From: Monarcha castaneiventris obscurior
Lineage: Eukaryota > Chordata > Aves > Passeriformes > Monarchidae
Assembly: GCA_026261815.1 (NCBI GenBank)
Contig: JAMPIT010000303.1
Location: 124,001-188,000 of the forward strand
Length of the DNA: 64,000 bases
Direction of reading: 5' to 3'
In this document: piece by piece, positions 55,301-64,000 of the stretch
How the letters are laid out: each line of letters opens with the position of its first letter
Numbering within the stretch: position 1 is the first letter of the stretch
Made by a program: the position numbers and the translations under genes
Notes under the pieces: generated by a model
Seen by the model: the letters and a program-made list of their open reading frames with translations, nothing else
Databases searched by the model: none
What the model was told of the DNA's origin: nothing

Positions 55301-58300
55301 TTTGGCTCCCAAATCCCGATGCAGAATTCGCAGGGCTCGGCTCCCAAATCCCTATGCAGAATTCCTGAGGCTTGGCTCAGCTTCGAAATCCCAATCCAGA
55401 ATTCCCGGGGTTTGACTCCCAAATCCCGATGCAGAATTCGCAGGGCTCGGCTCCCAAATCCCGATGCAGAATTCCTGAGGCTTGGCTCAGCTTCGAAATC
55501 CCAATCCAGAATTCCCAGGGTTTGACTCCCAAATCCCGGTGCAGAATTCCCGGGGTTTGGGTCCCAAATCCCAGTGCAGAATTCCCGAGGTTTGGCTCCC
55601 AAATCCCGGTGCAGAATTCCCGGGGCTTGGCTCCCAAATCCCAGTGCAGAATTCCCAGGGTTTGGCTCCCAAATCCCGGTGCAGAATTCCCAGGGTTTGA
55701 CTCCCAAATCCCAGTGCAGAATTCCCAGGGTTTGGCTCCCAAATCCCGGTGCAGAATTCCCAGGGTTTGGCTCCCAAATCCCGGTGCAGAATTCCCAGAG
55801 TTTGGCTCCCAAATCCCGGTGCAGAATTCCCAGAGTTTGGCTCCCAAATCCCGGTGCAGAATTCCCGGGGTTTGACTCCCAAATCCCAATCCAGAATTCC
55901 CGGGGCTTGGCTCGGCTCCCAAATCCCGGTGCAGAATTCCCGGGGTTTGGCTCGGCTCCCAAATCCCGGTGCAGAATTCCCGGGGCTTGGCTCGGCTCCC
56001 AAATCCCGGTGCAGAATTCCCGGGGTTTGGCTCCCAAATCCCGGTGCAGAATTCCCGGGGTTTGTCCCACGTGTGCTGGCTGCACGCGGCCGCTGAGTCC
56101 GGCTCTGCACCAGCAGCTCCAGGAGCAGCTCCAGGGAGGATGCGGATCCAAAAAAACGGGGCTGGCTGGGGAGGGCACGGATCCAGGGATCTGGGCTGGT
56201 TGGAATGATGTGGATCCAGGGATCTGGGCTGGTTGGAATGATGTGGATCCAGGGATCTGGGCTGGTTGGAATGATGTGGATCCAGGGATCTGGGCTGGTT
56301 GGAAAGGACAGGAGTCCAGGGATCTGGGCTGGTTGGAGAGGACACGGATCCAGGGATCTGGGCTGCTTGGAGAGGACACAAATCCAGAGATCTGGGCTGG
56401 TGGGGAAGGATGAGAATCCAGGGGTCTGGGCTGGTTGGAGAGGACACGGATCCAGGGATCTGGGCTGGTGGGGAGGACACAAATCCAGGGATCTGTGCTG
56501 GCTGAGGAGAACACCACGGGCCAGGTCCCCTCCCTCGTGCAGCTTCTCCTCTGCTCTTCTCCAAAATCCTCCTCCGGCTGCAGCTGCCGCTCGTTCCCTT
56601 CCAACACCACAAATTAACTCCGTGTCCGACCCTGTCACATGGAGCCTCTCCCTCTGCTTTTCCCAGAACCAGGCACTGGGCTGGAAAACAGCCCCCATCC
56701 CTGCTGCTGCTCCATCCCTGCTGCCCTTCCTTCCATCCCTGCTGCCCTTCCATCCCTGCTGCTGCTCCATCCCTGCTGCTCCATCCCTGCTGCTGCTCCA
56801 TCCCTGCTGCTGCTCCATCCCTGCTGCCCTTCCATCCCTGCTGCCCTTCCATCCCTGCTGCCCTTCCATCCCTGCTGCTGCTCCATCCCTGCTGCCCTTC
56901 CATCCCTGCTGCCCTTCCATCCCTGCTGCCCTTCCATCCCTGCTGCTCTTCCATCCCTGCTGCTCCATCCCTGCTGCTGCTCCATCCCTGCTGCTCCATC
57001 CCTGCTGCTGCTCCATCCCTGCTGCTGCTCCATCCCTGCTGCTGCTCCATCCCTGCTGCCCTTCCATCCCTGCTGCTCCAACCCTTCCCTTTCATTTCTC
57101 CTTTCCAAGTCCGCCCTGGCCGGCAGCAGCTCCGTTCCCCCCAAGGACAATTACCCTGCTCCTTTCTCTCTGTGCCAGGATCCCCGTGTTAATGGGATCA
57201 GGGAGGTTTAGGACTCGGGGGAGTCTCCAGGGAAGCTCAGGGGAGCTTTTTGTGGGGCTGGAAGGAGCAGCATTCCCAAGGAGAGGGCGATCACCGCGTT
57301 CATTCCAGCAGCCTTGAGCCCCTTGGAATCCCGAGCCCTTCCCTCCAGGATGAATCCCTGTAGGATCCTGTGGATTGGTTGCTTCGTTGGTCTTCACAAA
57401 TGGGTAAAAAAGCTGGAAAACCTCTAAAACTCTTCCCATCGCTCCACACAGCCTCAGGTGTCACCTCTTGGCTGCTCTTCCTTCCCTTTTCCATCGTCTC
57501 TTGTCCTCATCCCGCCCCAAATCCAAGGATGGGGTTTGGAGCAGCCTGGGATCGGGGGAGGTGTCCCTGCCCATGGAAGGGGTGGGACTGGGGGGGATTT
57601 GAGGTCCCTCCCAACCCAAACCATCCTGGGATTCCAGAACTTCACAGATCCAGGTATCACTGCTCTTTTACAGACAGAGAAATGGACTCGGGAGGGGATT
57701 TTGGGAAGGAATTCCTCCCTGGGAGGGTGGAATTCCAGGGCCTGAAATGTGTTGGCCAGAGAAGCTGTGGCTGCCCCTGGATCCCTGGAAGTGCCCAAGG
57801 CCAGGCTGGGCAGGGCTTGGAGCAGCCTGGGATGATGGGAGGTGTCCCTGCCCATGGGGCTGGATGGGATTTAAGGTCCTTCCAACCCAAACCATTCCAG
57901 GATTCTGCTCCAAACCCATCTGCTCCTTGTATTTACTTGGATTTGGGTTTGCTTTATGAGGCAGTGAAAGACCTGCCCAGGGATCAGCACGAAGGATAGG
58001 GGCAATCACCTGTCCAGGGACCAAGATCAGGGATTTGGGGTCACTTTTCCAGGGACGATCCCCAGGGATCAGGGATTTGGGATCACCAGCCCAGGGACAA
58101 TCCCCAAGGATTTGGGGTCACTTTTCCAGGGACAATCCCCACGGATTTGGGATCACTTTTCCAAGGACAATCCACAGGGATCAGGGATTTAGGGTCACTT
58201 TTCCAGGGACAATCCCCAGGGATCTGGGATCACCTCTCCAGGGATCAGGGATTTGGGGTCACTTTTCCAGGGACAATCCCCAGGGACTGGGGTCACTTTT

Positions 58301-58964
58301 CCAAGGACAATCCCCAGGGATTTGGGATCACCAGTCCAGGGACAATCCCCAAGGATTTGGGGTCACTTTTCCAGGGACAATCCCCAGCGATCAAGGATTT
58401 GGGGTCACTTTTCCAAGGACAATCCCCAGGGATTTGGGGTCACTTTTCCAGGGACAATCCCCAGGGATTGGGGTCACTTTTCCAGGGACAATCCCCAGGG
58501 ATTTGGGGTCACTTTTCCAAGGACAGTCCCAGGGATTTGGGATCACTTTTCCAAGGACAGTCCCAGGGATTTGGGGTAACTTTTCCAAGGACAGTCCCAG
58601 GGATTTGGGATCACTTTTCCAAGGACAATCCCCAGGGATCTGGGATCACCTCTCCAGGGATCAGGGATTTGGGGTCACTTTTCCAGGGACAATCCCCAGG
58701 GATTTGGGGTCACTTTTCCAGGGACAATCCCCAGGGATTTGGGGTCACTTTTCCAAGGACAATCCCCAGGGATTTGGAGTCACTTTTCCAAGGCCAACCC
58801 CCGGGATCTGGGGCCGGGCACCCACCCTCGGTGGTGAGGCTGCCAACGGAGAGCGAGGCCCAGGTCGGGGAGGTTCCGTCCTCGGCCCTCGGGGTCCCGG
58901 AGCCGCCCGGAGCCGCCGAGTAGCGGCCGCCCTCCGCCAGATCCTCGCAGGTCTTCTCATCCTC
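46184..58964 (-). CDS. PLXDC1: PLXDC1 (TEM7), C-terminal four coding exons, partial
   Basis: PLXDC1 is a type I membrane protein of endothelium and neurons, reported to bind nidogen, cortactin and PEDF. Minus-strand exons 58964-58826, 54350-54318, 53159-52996 and 46300-46184 join in matching phases (0/1, 1/1, 1/0, 0/stop). They encode a low-complexity extracellular stalk, a short [11 protein letters not shown] exon, a transmembrane helix ([20 protein letters not shown], then GIYIGAHP) with the juxtamembrane ALFFIE, and a tail [33 protein letters not shown]. The FFIE-RP, YAEVE and EKEGF-EQC motifs are those of PLXDC1/PLXDC2. PLXDC1 is chosen over PLXDC2 because of the EAEQC end as I recall it and the synteny with FBXO47. 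The nidogen-like and PSI regions lie past 64000. Introns are almost all minisatellite. Confidence 0.93.
46301..46920. repeat. Composite array carrying copies of the PLXDC1 terminal splice acceptor
   Basis: ACACCCCAAAA units interrupted by copies of the block CTGCTGGGAACGGGAACGGA, GCCGCCTCAGGG, CTGGGAGGGAGCC. On the minus strand each block ends in CCCAGCAG. Copies end at 46490, 46601, 46694 and 46831, with a diverged one at 46915. Confidence 0.93.
46921..47890. repeat. GGGAAAAATGGG purine-rich array
   Basis: About 90 units of 9-12 bp of GGGAAAAATGGGGAAAA type, with ACGGG and ACAGG variants. Regular G-runs make it quadruplex-capable on the plus strand. Confidence 0.94.
47891..48240. other. Unique island in the PLXDC1 last intron
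   Basis: Non-repetitive GC-rich sequence between two arrays. No exon recognised. Confidence 0.5.
48241..50370. repeat. 2.1-kb minisatellite (CCAGGAAAAATCCAGGGATG)
   Basis: Units of roughly 28-57 bp combining CCAGGAAAAATCCAGGGATG, GATCAGGAGAGGCC and GAGGGCTGAGGGGAGGGAAA. The short GGAGGGAAAAA form and the long form alternate. Confidence 0.95.
50371..50940. other. AT-rich part of the PLXDC1 last intron
   Basis: Simple A-rich AAACAAAACAAAA tracts at 50545-50745 between unique segments. No exon. Confidence 0.6.
50941..51860. repeat. A-rich minisatellite (AAAATTAGAAAAAATA)
   Basis: Units of 14-17 bp: AGAACCAAAATTAGAAAAAA, TAAAAATACTGAATTAGCAA and variants. Confidence 0.92.
52095..52975. repeat. 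(GGATCG/GGATCA)n hexamer array
   Basis: About 140 hexamers GGATCG, GGATCA, GGATTG and GGGATC. It ends about 20 bp from the donor of the PLXDC1 transmembrane exon. Confidence 0.95.
52996..53159 (-). CDS. PLXDC1: PLXDC1 transmembrane exon
   Basis: 164 nt, two bases then 54 codons, encoding the stalk [17 protein letters not shown], the membrane helix and AALFFIE. Donor is GAG|GTGAGC, acceptor TTTTCCAG. Confidence 0.94.
53235..53790. repeat. Long-unit repeat, PLXDC1 intron
   Basis: About five copies of a 90-150 bp unit with TCCCAAATGGATCCCATT, AAAATTGGGCTAAAATCGGG, GATGAGTTGGATTTTGGGGG, CTCCTCACTGCCAGGTGAAA and GCCCTCAGGATAGAGGGTGC, some units shortened. Confidence 0.93.
53791..54317. other. 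Unique part of the PLXDC1 intron
   Basis: No repeat or gene recognised. Confidence 0.6.
54318..54350 (-). CDS. PLXDC1: PLXDC1 33-nt micro-exon
   Basis: Encodes [11 protein letters not shown] plus one base. Acceptor is CTCCTTTCAG, donor GAGG|GTAAGG. Phase 1 at both ends, so it can be skipped without changing frame. Confidence 0.85.
54640..54845. repeat. 40-bp minisatellite
   Basis: Five units of CCACTTCTGTTCCGTGATAA, ATCCACGGGATGCTCCAAAT. Confidence 0.94.
54930..56070. repeat. 35-bp minisatellite, PLXDC1 intron
   Basis: About 32 units of CTCCCAAATCCCGGTGCAGA, ATTCCCGGGGTTTGG, some with an extra CTCGG. Open frames on both strands here are artefacts. Confidence 0.95.
56165..56505. repeat. About 33-bp minisatellite
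   Basis: Ten units of GGATCCAGGGATCTGGGCTG, GTTGGAATGATGT or GTTGGAGAGGACAC. Confidence 0.94.
56690..57085. repeat. CCATCCCTGCTGCTGCT minisatellite
   Basis: About 26 units of CCATCCCTGCTGC followed by CCTT, TGCT or T. The reverse strand reads as the [14 protein letters not shown] artefact frame. Confidence 0.94.
57086..57515. other. Unique part of the PLXDC1 intron
   Basis: No exon or repeat recognised. Confidence 0.55.
57520..57735 (+). mobile_element. CR1 tail plus the B flank
   Basis: CR1 end (GGTCCCTCCCAACCCAAACC) followed by GATCCAGGTATCACTGCTC and GAAATGGACTCGGGAGGGGA, the same flank as at 16985-17095. Confidence 0.85.
57745..57970 (+). mobile_element. CR1 tail plus the A flank
   Basis: CR1 end followed by CTGCTCCAAACCCATCTGCT and TTTGCTTTATGAGGCAGTGA, the same flank as at 16850-16912. 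Confidence 0.87.
58025..58800. repeat. 35-bp minisatellite
   Basis: About 22 units of GGGGTCACTTTTCCAGGGAC, AATCCCCAGGGATTT, running to within 30 bp of the PLXDC1 exon donor at 58826. Confidence 0.95.
58826..58964 (-). CDS. PLXDC1: PLXDC1 extracellular stalk exon
   Basis: 139 nt, phase 0 start. Encodes [17 protein letters not shown], a Gly/Pro/Ser-rich stretch and [13 protein letters not shown]. Acceptor is TTTTCTCTCCTCAG, donor GAGG|GTGGGT. Assigned by position, phase and splice sites more than by recalled homology. Confidence 0.8.
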
Positions 58965-59164
58965 CTGAGGAGAGAAAACAGAGAATTCCGAGCTGCTCTT
59001 CCCGGTTTCCCTGCAGCGGGAACGGCGGCAGGGCCCCGCTGACCCCACAGCTGCAAACCCCACAGGGGCAGCGGGGAACGGGGCCGGGAGTGACCCCGAG
59101 GGTGGAGAAGAGGAGGAAAATTTGGGAAGGATTTCAGCAGGAGAAATCCCAGAGCCGGAGCTTG

Positions 59165-61300
59165 GTGCAACTCTGGGTGGCCCCACAAAGGTCTGGGTGA
59201 TCCCACAAGGGTTTGGTGGCCCCACAAGGGTCTGGGTGGCCCTACAAGGGTGTGGGTGGCCCTACAAAGGTCTGGGTGGCCCCATAAGGGTCTGGGTGGC
59301 CCCAAAACCCAACCCACAACCTCCCCCAGAAAACCAAAAAAAAGCCAAAAAACCACCAAAAATCCCACCCAAAAAACCCCAAAAACCCACCAACAGAACC
59401 CCAAAAAAACCACCAAAAAACCTCAAAAGGCCCCCAAAAACAAACCCACAAACTCCCCCCAAAAATCCCCCCCCACGGGTTGGGTAGCCCCATAAGGGTC
59501 TGGGTGGCCCTACAAAGGTCCAGTGGCCCCATAAGGGTCTGGTGGCCCCAAAAGCCCCAAAAAACAACCCACAACCTCCCCCAGAAAACCCAAAAAAAGC
59601 CAAAAAACCACCAAAAATCCCACCCAAAAAACCCCAAAAACCCCCCAACAGAACCCCAAAAAAACCCTCAAACTCCCCCCAAAAACAAACCCACAAACTC
59701 CCCCCAAAAATCCCCCCACATGGGTCTGGGTGGCCCCACAAGGCTTTGGTGGCCCCACAGGGGTCTGGGTGGCCCCACGAAGGTCTGGTGGCCCTACAAA
59801 GGTCTGGGTGGCCCCATAAGGGTCTGGGTGGCCCCAACCCCCAAACCCAACCCACAACCTCCCCCAGAAAACCCAAAAAAAGCCAAAAAACCACCAAAAA
59901 TCCCACCCAAAAACCCCCCAACAGAACCCCAAAAAAACCACCAAAAAACCTCAAAAGGCCCCCAAAAACAAACCCACAAACTCCCCCCAAAAATCCCCCC
60001 ACAAGGGTCTGGGTGGCCCCACAAAGGTCTGGGTGGCCCCATAAGGGTCTGGTGGCCCTATGAAGGTCTGGTGGCCCTAGAAGGGTCTGGTGGCCCTACA
60101 AAGGTCTGGGTGGCCCCACAAAGGTCTGGTGGCCCCAAAACCCCCAAAACCCAACCCACAACCTCCCCCAGAAAACCCAAAAAAAGCCAAAAAAACACCA
60201 AAAATCCCACCCAAAAAACCCCAAAAACCCCCCAACAGAACCCCAAAAAAACCACCAAAAAGCCTCAAACTCCCCCCAAAAACAAACCCACAAACTCCCC
60301 CCAAAAATCCCCCCACAAGGGTCTGGGTGGCCCCACAAGGCTCTGGTGGCCCCATAAGGGTCTGGTGGCCCCATAAGGGTCTGGGTGGCCCCAAAACCCC
60401 CAAAACCCAACCCACAACCTCCCCCAGAAAACCCAAAAAAAGCCAAAAAACCACCAAAAATCCCACCCAAAAACCCCCCAACAGAACCCCAAAAAAACCA
60501 CCAAAAAACCTCAAAAGACCCCTAAAAACAAACCCACAAACTCCCCCCAAAAATCCCCCCACAAGGGTCTGGTGGCCCTACAAAAGTCTGGGTGGCCCCA
60601 TAAGGGTCTGGGGGGCCCCATAAGGGTCTGGGGGGCCCCAAAACCCCCAAAACCCAACCCACAACCCCCCCCAGAAAACCCAAAAAAAGCCAAAAAACCA
60701 CCAAAAATCCCACCCAAAAAACCCCCCAACAGAACCCCAAAAAAACCACCAAAAAACCTCAAAATCCCCCCAAAAACAAACCCACAAACTCCCCCCAAAA
60801 ATCCCCCCACAAGGGTCTGGTGGCCCTACAAGGGTCTGGTGGCCCCACAAGGGTCTGGGTGGCCCCATAAGGGTCTGGGGGCCCCATAAGGGTCTGGGTG
60901 GCCCCAAAACCCCCAAAAAACAACCCACAACCTCCCCCAGAAAACCCAAAAAAAGCCAAAAAACCACCAAAAATCCCACCCAAAAACCCCCCAACAGAAC
61001 CCCAAAAAAACCACCAAAAAACCTCAAAAGACCCCAAAAACAAACCACAAACTCCCCCAAAAATCCCCCAAGGGTCTGGGTGGCCCCATAAGGGTCTGGG
61101 TGGCCCCAAAACCCCCAAAACCCAACCCACAACCTCCCCCAGAAAACCCAAAAAAAGCCAAAAATCCCACCCAAAAAACCCCAAAAACCCCCCAACAGAA
61201 CCCCAAAAAAACCACCAAAAAACCTCAAACTCCCCCCAAAAACAAACCCACAAACTCCCCCCAAAAATCCCCCCACAAGGGCCCGGTGACTTCTGTTCCC
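59165..61300. repeat. Higher-order repeat, about 265-bp unit, 8 copies
   Basis: Each unit has a block of GGGTCTGGGTGGCCCCA repeats and a block of C/A runs (ACAACCTCCCCCAGAAAACC, CCACCAAAAATCCCACCC, CAACAGAACCCC, CAAACTCCCCCCAAAAATCC). The ACAACCTCCCCCAG landmark recurs roughly every 250-300 bp from 59315 to 61130. Confidence 0.92.
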
Positions 61301-61374
61301 CTCTCTGAACCCTCTGGTTAATAGGATCTAAAGTGGAGTTTTCAGTAGGGAAAAAGAATAAACCCACTAAAAAA

Positions 61375-62000
61375 AAGGACAAAAAAAAAATCCACAAAAA
61401 CACCCCAAAAAACCACCAAAAGAACCTCAAGAAACCTCAAAAAAACCCCAAAACACAAAAAAACCCGAACCCCCCCAAAAAAATCCCCAAAAATCTACCA
61501 AATAGCCCCCAAAACACCCCCAAAAAAACACAAAACCCTCCCAACCCCCCTCAAAAACCCCCAAAAAATCCACCGAAAGAACCCCAGAAATACACCCAAA
61601 ATACCCCAAAAGAACGCCAAAAAACCAAAAAAAAACCAAAAACCAACCCACAAACCTCCCCAAAAAAACAAAAAAAAACCCCAAAAACCCCGACCAAAAA
61701 CCCACCAAAAAAACCCAAAAGACCCCCAAAAACCAACCCAGAAAACCCCCCCAAAAAAACACCAAAAACCCCCCAAAAAACCCCGAAACAAACCCTCAAC
61801 ACCCCCAAACCAGAAAAAGCCCCAAAAACCAAAAAAACCCTAAACAAATGAAAAAAACCCAAACAAACACAAAAACCCAAATAAAAAAAACCCCAAACAA
61901 ACCAAAATCAAATCAAAACCGAAGCAAACAAAACAAAACAAAAACCCCAGAAATCCCAAAACAAAAAAAAAAAATTTTAAAAAAAAAAAAGGATGGGGAA
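61375..62000. repeat. CCCCAAAAA low-complexity tract
   Basis: Irregular C/A runs continuing the previous array without its higher-order unit, ending in A-rich sequence. Confidence 0.92.
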
Positions 62001-62109
62001 ATGGGAAAAAGAAAAGGAAAAATGACTAAAGAAAAAAGGAAAACGAGAGCAAAGGGCGGAGCAGAAGCAGAAGTTGGGTCGGAGCCGATCCTTGTGGGAT
62101 AAAGGAAGG

Positions 62110-63110
62110 AGCTGTGGGGTCGTTTTTGTTCCCAGGGACACAAACTGGGATCGTTTTTGTTCCCAGGACACAAACTGGGATCGTTTTTGTTCCCAGGGAC
62201 ACAAACTGGGATCGTTTTTGTTCCCAGGGACACAAACTGGGATCGTTTTTGTTCCTTAGGACACAAACTGGATCGTTTGTTCCCAGGGACACAAACTGGG
62301 ATCGTTTTTGTTCCCAGGGACACAAATGGGATCGTTTTGTTCCCTAGGACCAACTGGGATCGTTTTTGTTCCTAGGACACAAACTGGGATCGTTTTGTTC
62401 CTGGGACAAAACGGGATCGTTTTTGTTCCCAGGGACACAAACTGGGATTTTTGCCCAAAATTTTTTTGTTCCCTAGGACACAAACTGGGATCGTTTTTGT
62501 TCCCAGGGACACAAACTGGGATCGTTTTTGTTCCCTAGGACACAAACTGGGATCGTTTTTGTTCCCAGGGACACAAACTGGGATCGTTTTTGTTCCCAAG
62601 GACACAAACTGGGATCGTTTTTGTTCCCAGGGACACAAACTGGGATCGTTTTTGTTCCCAGGGACACAAACTGGGATCGTTTTTGTTCCCAGGGACACAA
62701 ACTGGGATCGTTTTTGTTCCCGGGGACACAAACTGGGATCGTTTTTGTTCCCTAGGACACAAACTGGGATCGTTTTTGTTCCCAGGGACAAACTGGGATC
62801 GTTTTTGTTCCCTAGGACACAAACTGGGATCGTTTTTGTTCCCAGGGACACAAACTGGGGTCGTTTTTGTTCCCAGGGACAAACTGGGATCGTTTTTGTT
62901 CCCTAGGACACAAACTGGGATCGTTTTTGTTCCCAGGGACACAAACTGGGATCGTTTTTGTTCCCGGGGACACAAACTGGGATCGTTTTTGTTCCCTAGG
63001 ACACAAACTGGGATCGTTTTTGTTCCCGGGGACACAAACTGGGATCGTTTTTGTTCCCAGGGACACAAACTGGGATCGTTTTTGTTCCCAGGGACACAAA
63101 CTGGGATCAC
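62110..63110. repeat. 31-bp highly homogeneous minisatellite
   Basis: About 33 units of GGGACACAAACTGGGATCGT, TTTTGTTCCCA. Neighbouring units are often identical; variants are CTAGG or GGGG for CAGGG and a few short deletions. Confidence 0.96.
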
Positions 63111-63269
63111 TCCTTCCTGCCTGGGGAAGAGCCACACTCCGGGAGGAGGAGGAAAAACGGGAAAAATGGGAAAAATGCGAAAAATGGGAAAAATGGGAAT
63201 AAAGGGAGAGGGGAAGGGGAGTCTGAATGGGATCAAGGGGGTTTGAGGGGAAAAAATGGGGGTTTATGG

Positions 63270-63955
63270 GGGTATCCATAGGGAATGAATGAAAATCCCA
63301 ATGGAAAATAGGGAAATCCCAAGGGAATGAAAGAAAATCCAAGGGCAATAAAGGGATGTCCCAATGGAATAAAGGGAAATCCAAAGGGAATGAAAGGATA
63401 TCTCAAGGGAATAAAATGATATCCCGAGGGAATAAATGGATATCCAGAGGGTTTAAAAGGATATCCCAAGGGAATAAAAGGAAATCCAAAGGGAACGAAG
63501 GGATATCCCAAGGGTTATTTGAAGGGAATGAAGGCAAATCCCAAGGGAATAAAGGGATATCCAAAGGAGTATCTAAAGGGAACACAGGGTTTTCCAAAGG
63601 GGAAAAAAAGGGGTACAAAAGGAAATTCAAAGGGAATAAAGGAATACCTAAAGGGAATAAAGGGAAATCCAAAGGGGATAAAGGGAAATCCAAAGGGGAT
63701 AAAGGGAAATCCAAAGGGGATAAAGGGAAATCCCAAGGGAAATCCCAAGGGAATAAAGGAATACCTAAAGGGAATAAAGGGAAATCCAAAGGAATACCTA
63801 AAGGGATATCCCAAGGGAGCAAAGGGATATCCCAAGGAATACCTAAAGGGAATAAAGGGAAACCCAAAGGGAGCACAGGGATGTCCCCGAGGGAAACCCA
63901 AAGGGAGCACAGGGATGTCCCCAAGGGATGCTCAGTGGGATCCAGAACGCCGTGG
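63270..63955. repeat. AAGGGAATAAAGGGAAATCC minisatellite
   Basis: Units of 15-24 bp of AAGGGAATAAAGG and GAAATCCAAAGGG or GATATCCCAAGGG, running nearly to the window end. Confidence 0.93.
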
Positions 63956-64000
63956 GTCACCCAGAGATGAACACCCATTTTCTGAGCTGGGCCACGGATT

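Noticed and set aside
59165..62000. CCCCAAAA resembling ciliate telomere repeats
   Set aside because: Irregular C/A runs inside a vertebrate intron, with no terminal position and no regular C4A4 phase.
62110..63110. CRISPR-like 31-bp direct repeats
   Set aside because: Units are contiguous with no unique spacers, and the DNA is vertebrate.

Overview
This is vertebrate, almost certainly avian, nuclear DNA and probably from a songbird. It holds parts of three conserved vertebrate genes with GT-AG introns and consistent phases, several 3' ends of the bird LINE family CR1, LTR-like elements, and very dense GC-rich minisatellites. The gene order LASP1 (+), a short gene at the human LINC00672 position (+), FBXO47 (-), PLXDC1 (-) matches human 17q12. 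That region is expected on the bird microchromosome corresponding to chicken chromosome 27. No prokaryotic gene, CRISPR array, tRNA or rRNA was seen.

Layout. 1-9030: the last three coding exons of LASP1 (3417-3576, 4280-4377, 5447-5620) with a long 3' UTR. Both introns between these exons, and two blocks of the 3' UTR, are minisatellites. 9600-11160: a candidate two-exon transcription unit whose first ATG opens a 25-residue, all-membrane micropeptide (10087-10164), followed by a CAG|GTGAGC donor and later an AATAAA. 14855-28700: the complete 10-exon coding region of FBXO47 on the minus strand, 449 aa, with every exon junction readable. 28700-46180: intergenic, unique sequence up to 32 kb, then a GC-box/E2F-like CpG-rich block, two copies of a 0.7-kb LTR-like repeat, CR1 fragments and many arrays. 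46184-58964: the last four coding exons of PLXDC1 on the minus strand, in introns built almost wholly of minisatellites. 58965-64000: more PLXDC1 intron, again arrays.

The genes are functionally unrelated neighbours: LASP1 is a focal-adhesion actin regulator, FBXO47 a meiotic F-box protein, PLXDC1 an endothelial membrane receptor. What links them is the repeat environment. Arrays abut exons and have copied gene signals. The clearest case is the PLXDC1 terminal exon. On one side its 3' splice site has been copied five times; three of the copies are in frame with the exon through an open frame. On the other side its last codons and stop have been copied twice. The two strongest leads are that structure and the micropeptide gene between LASP1 and FBXO47.

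Most long open frames in this window are minisatellite translations, not genes. Repeat boundaries and copy numbers are hand estimates.
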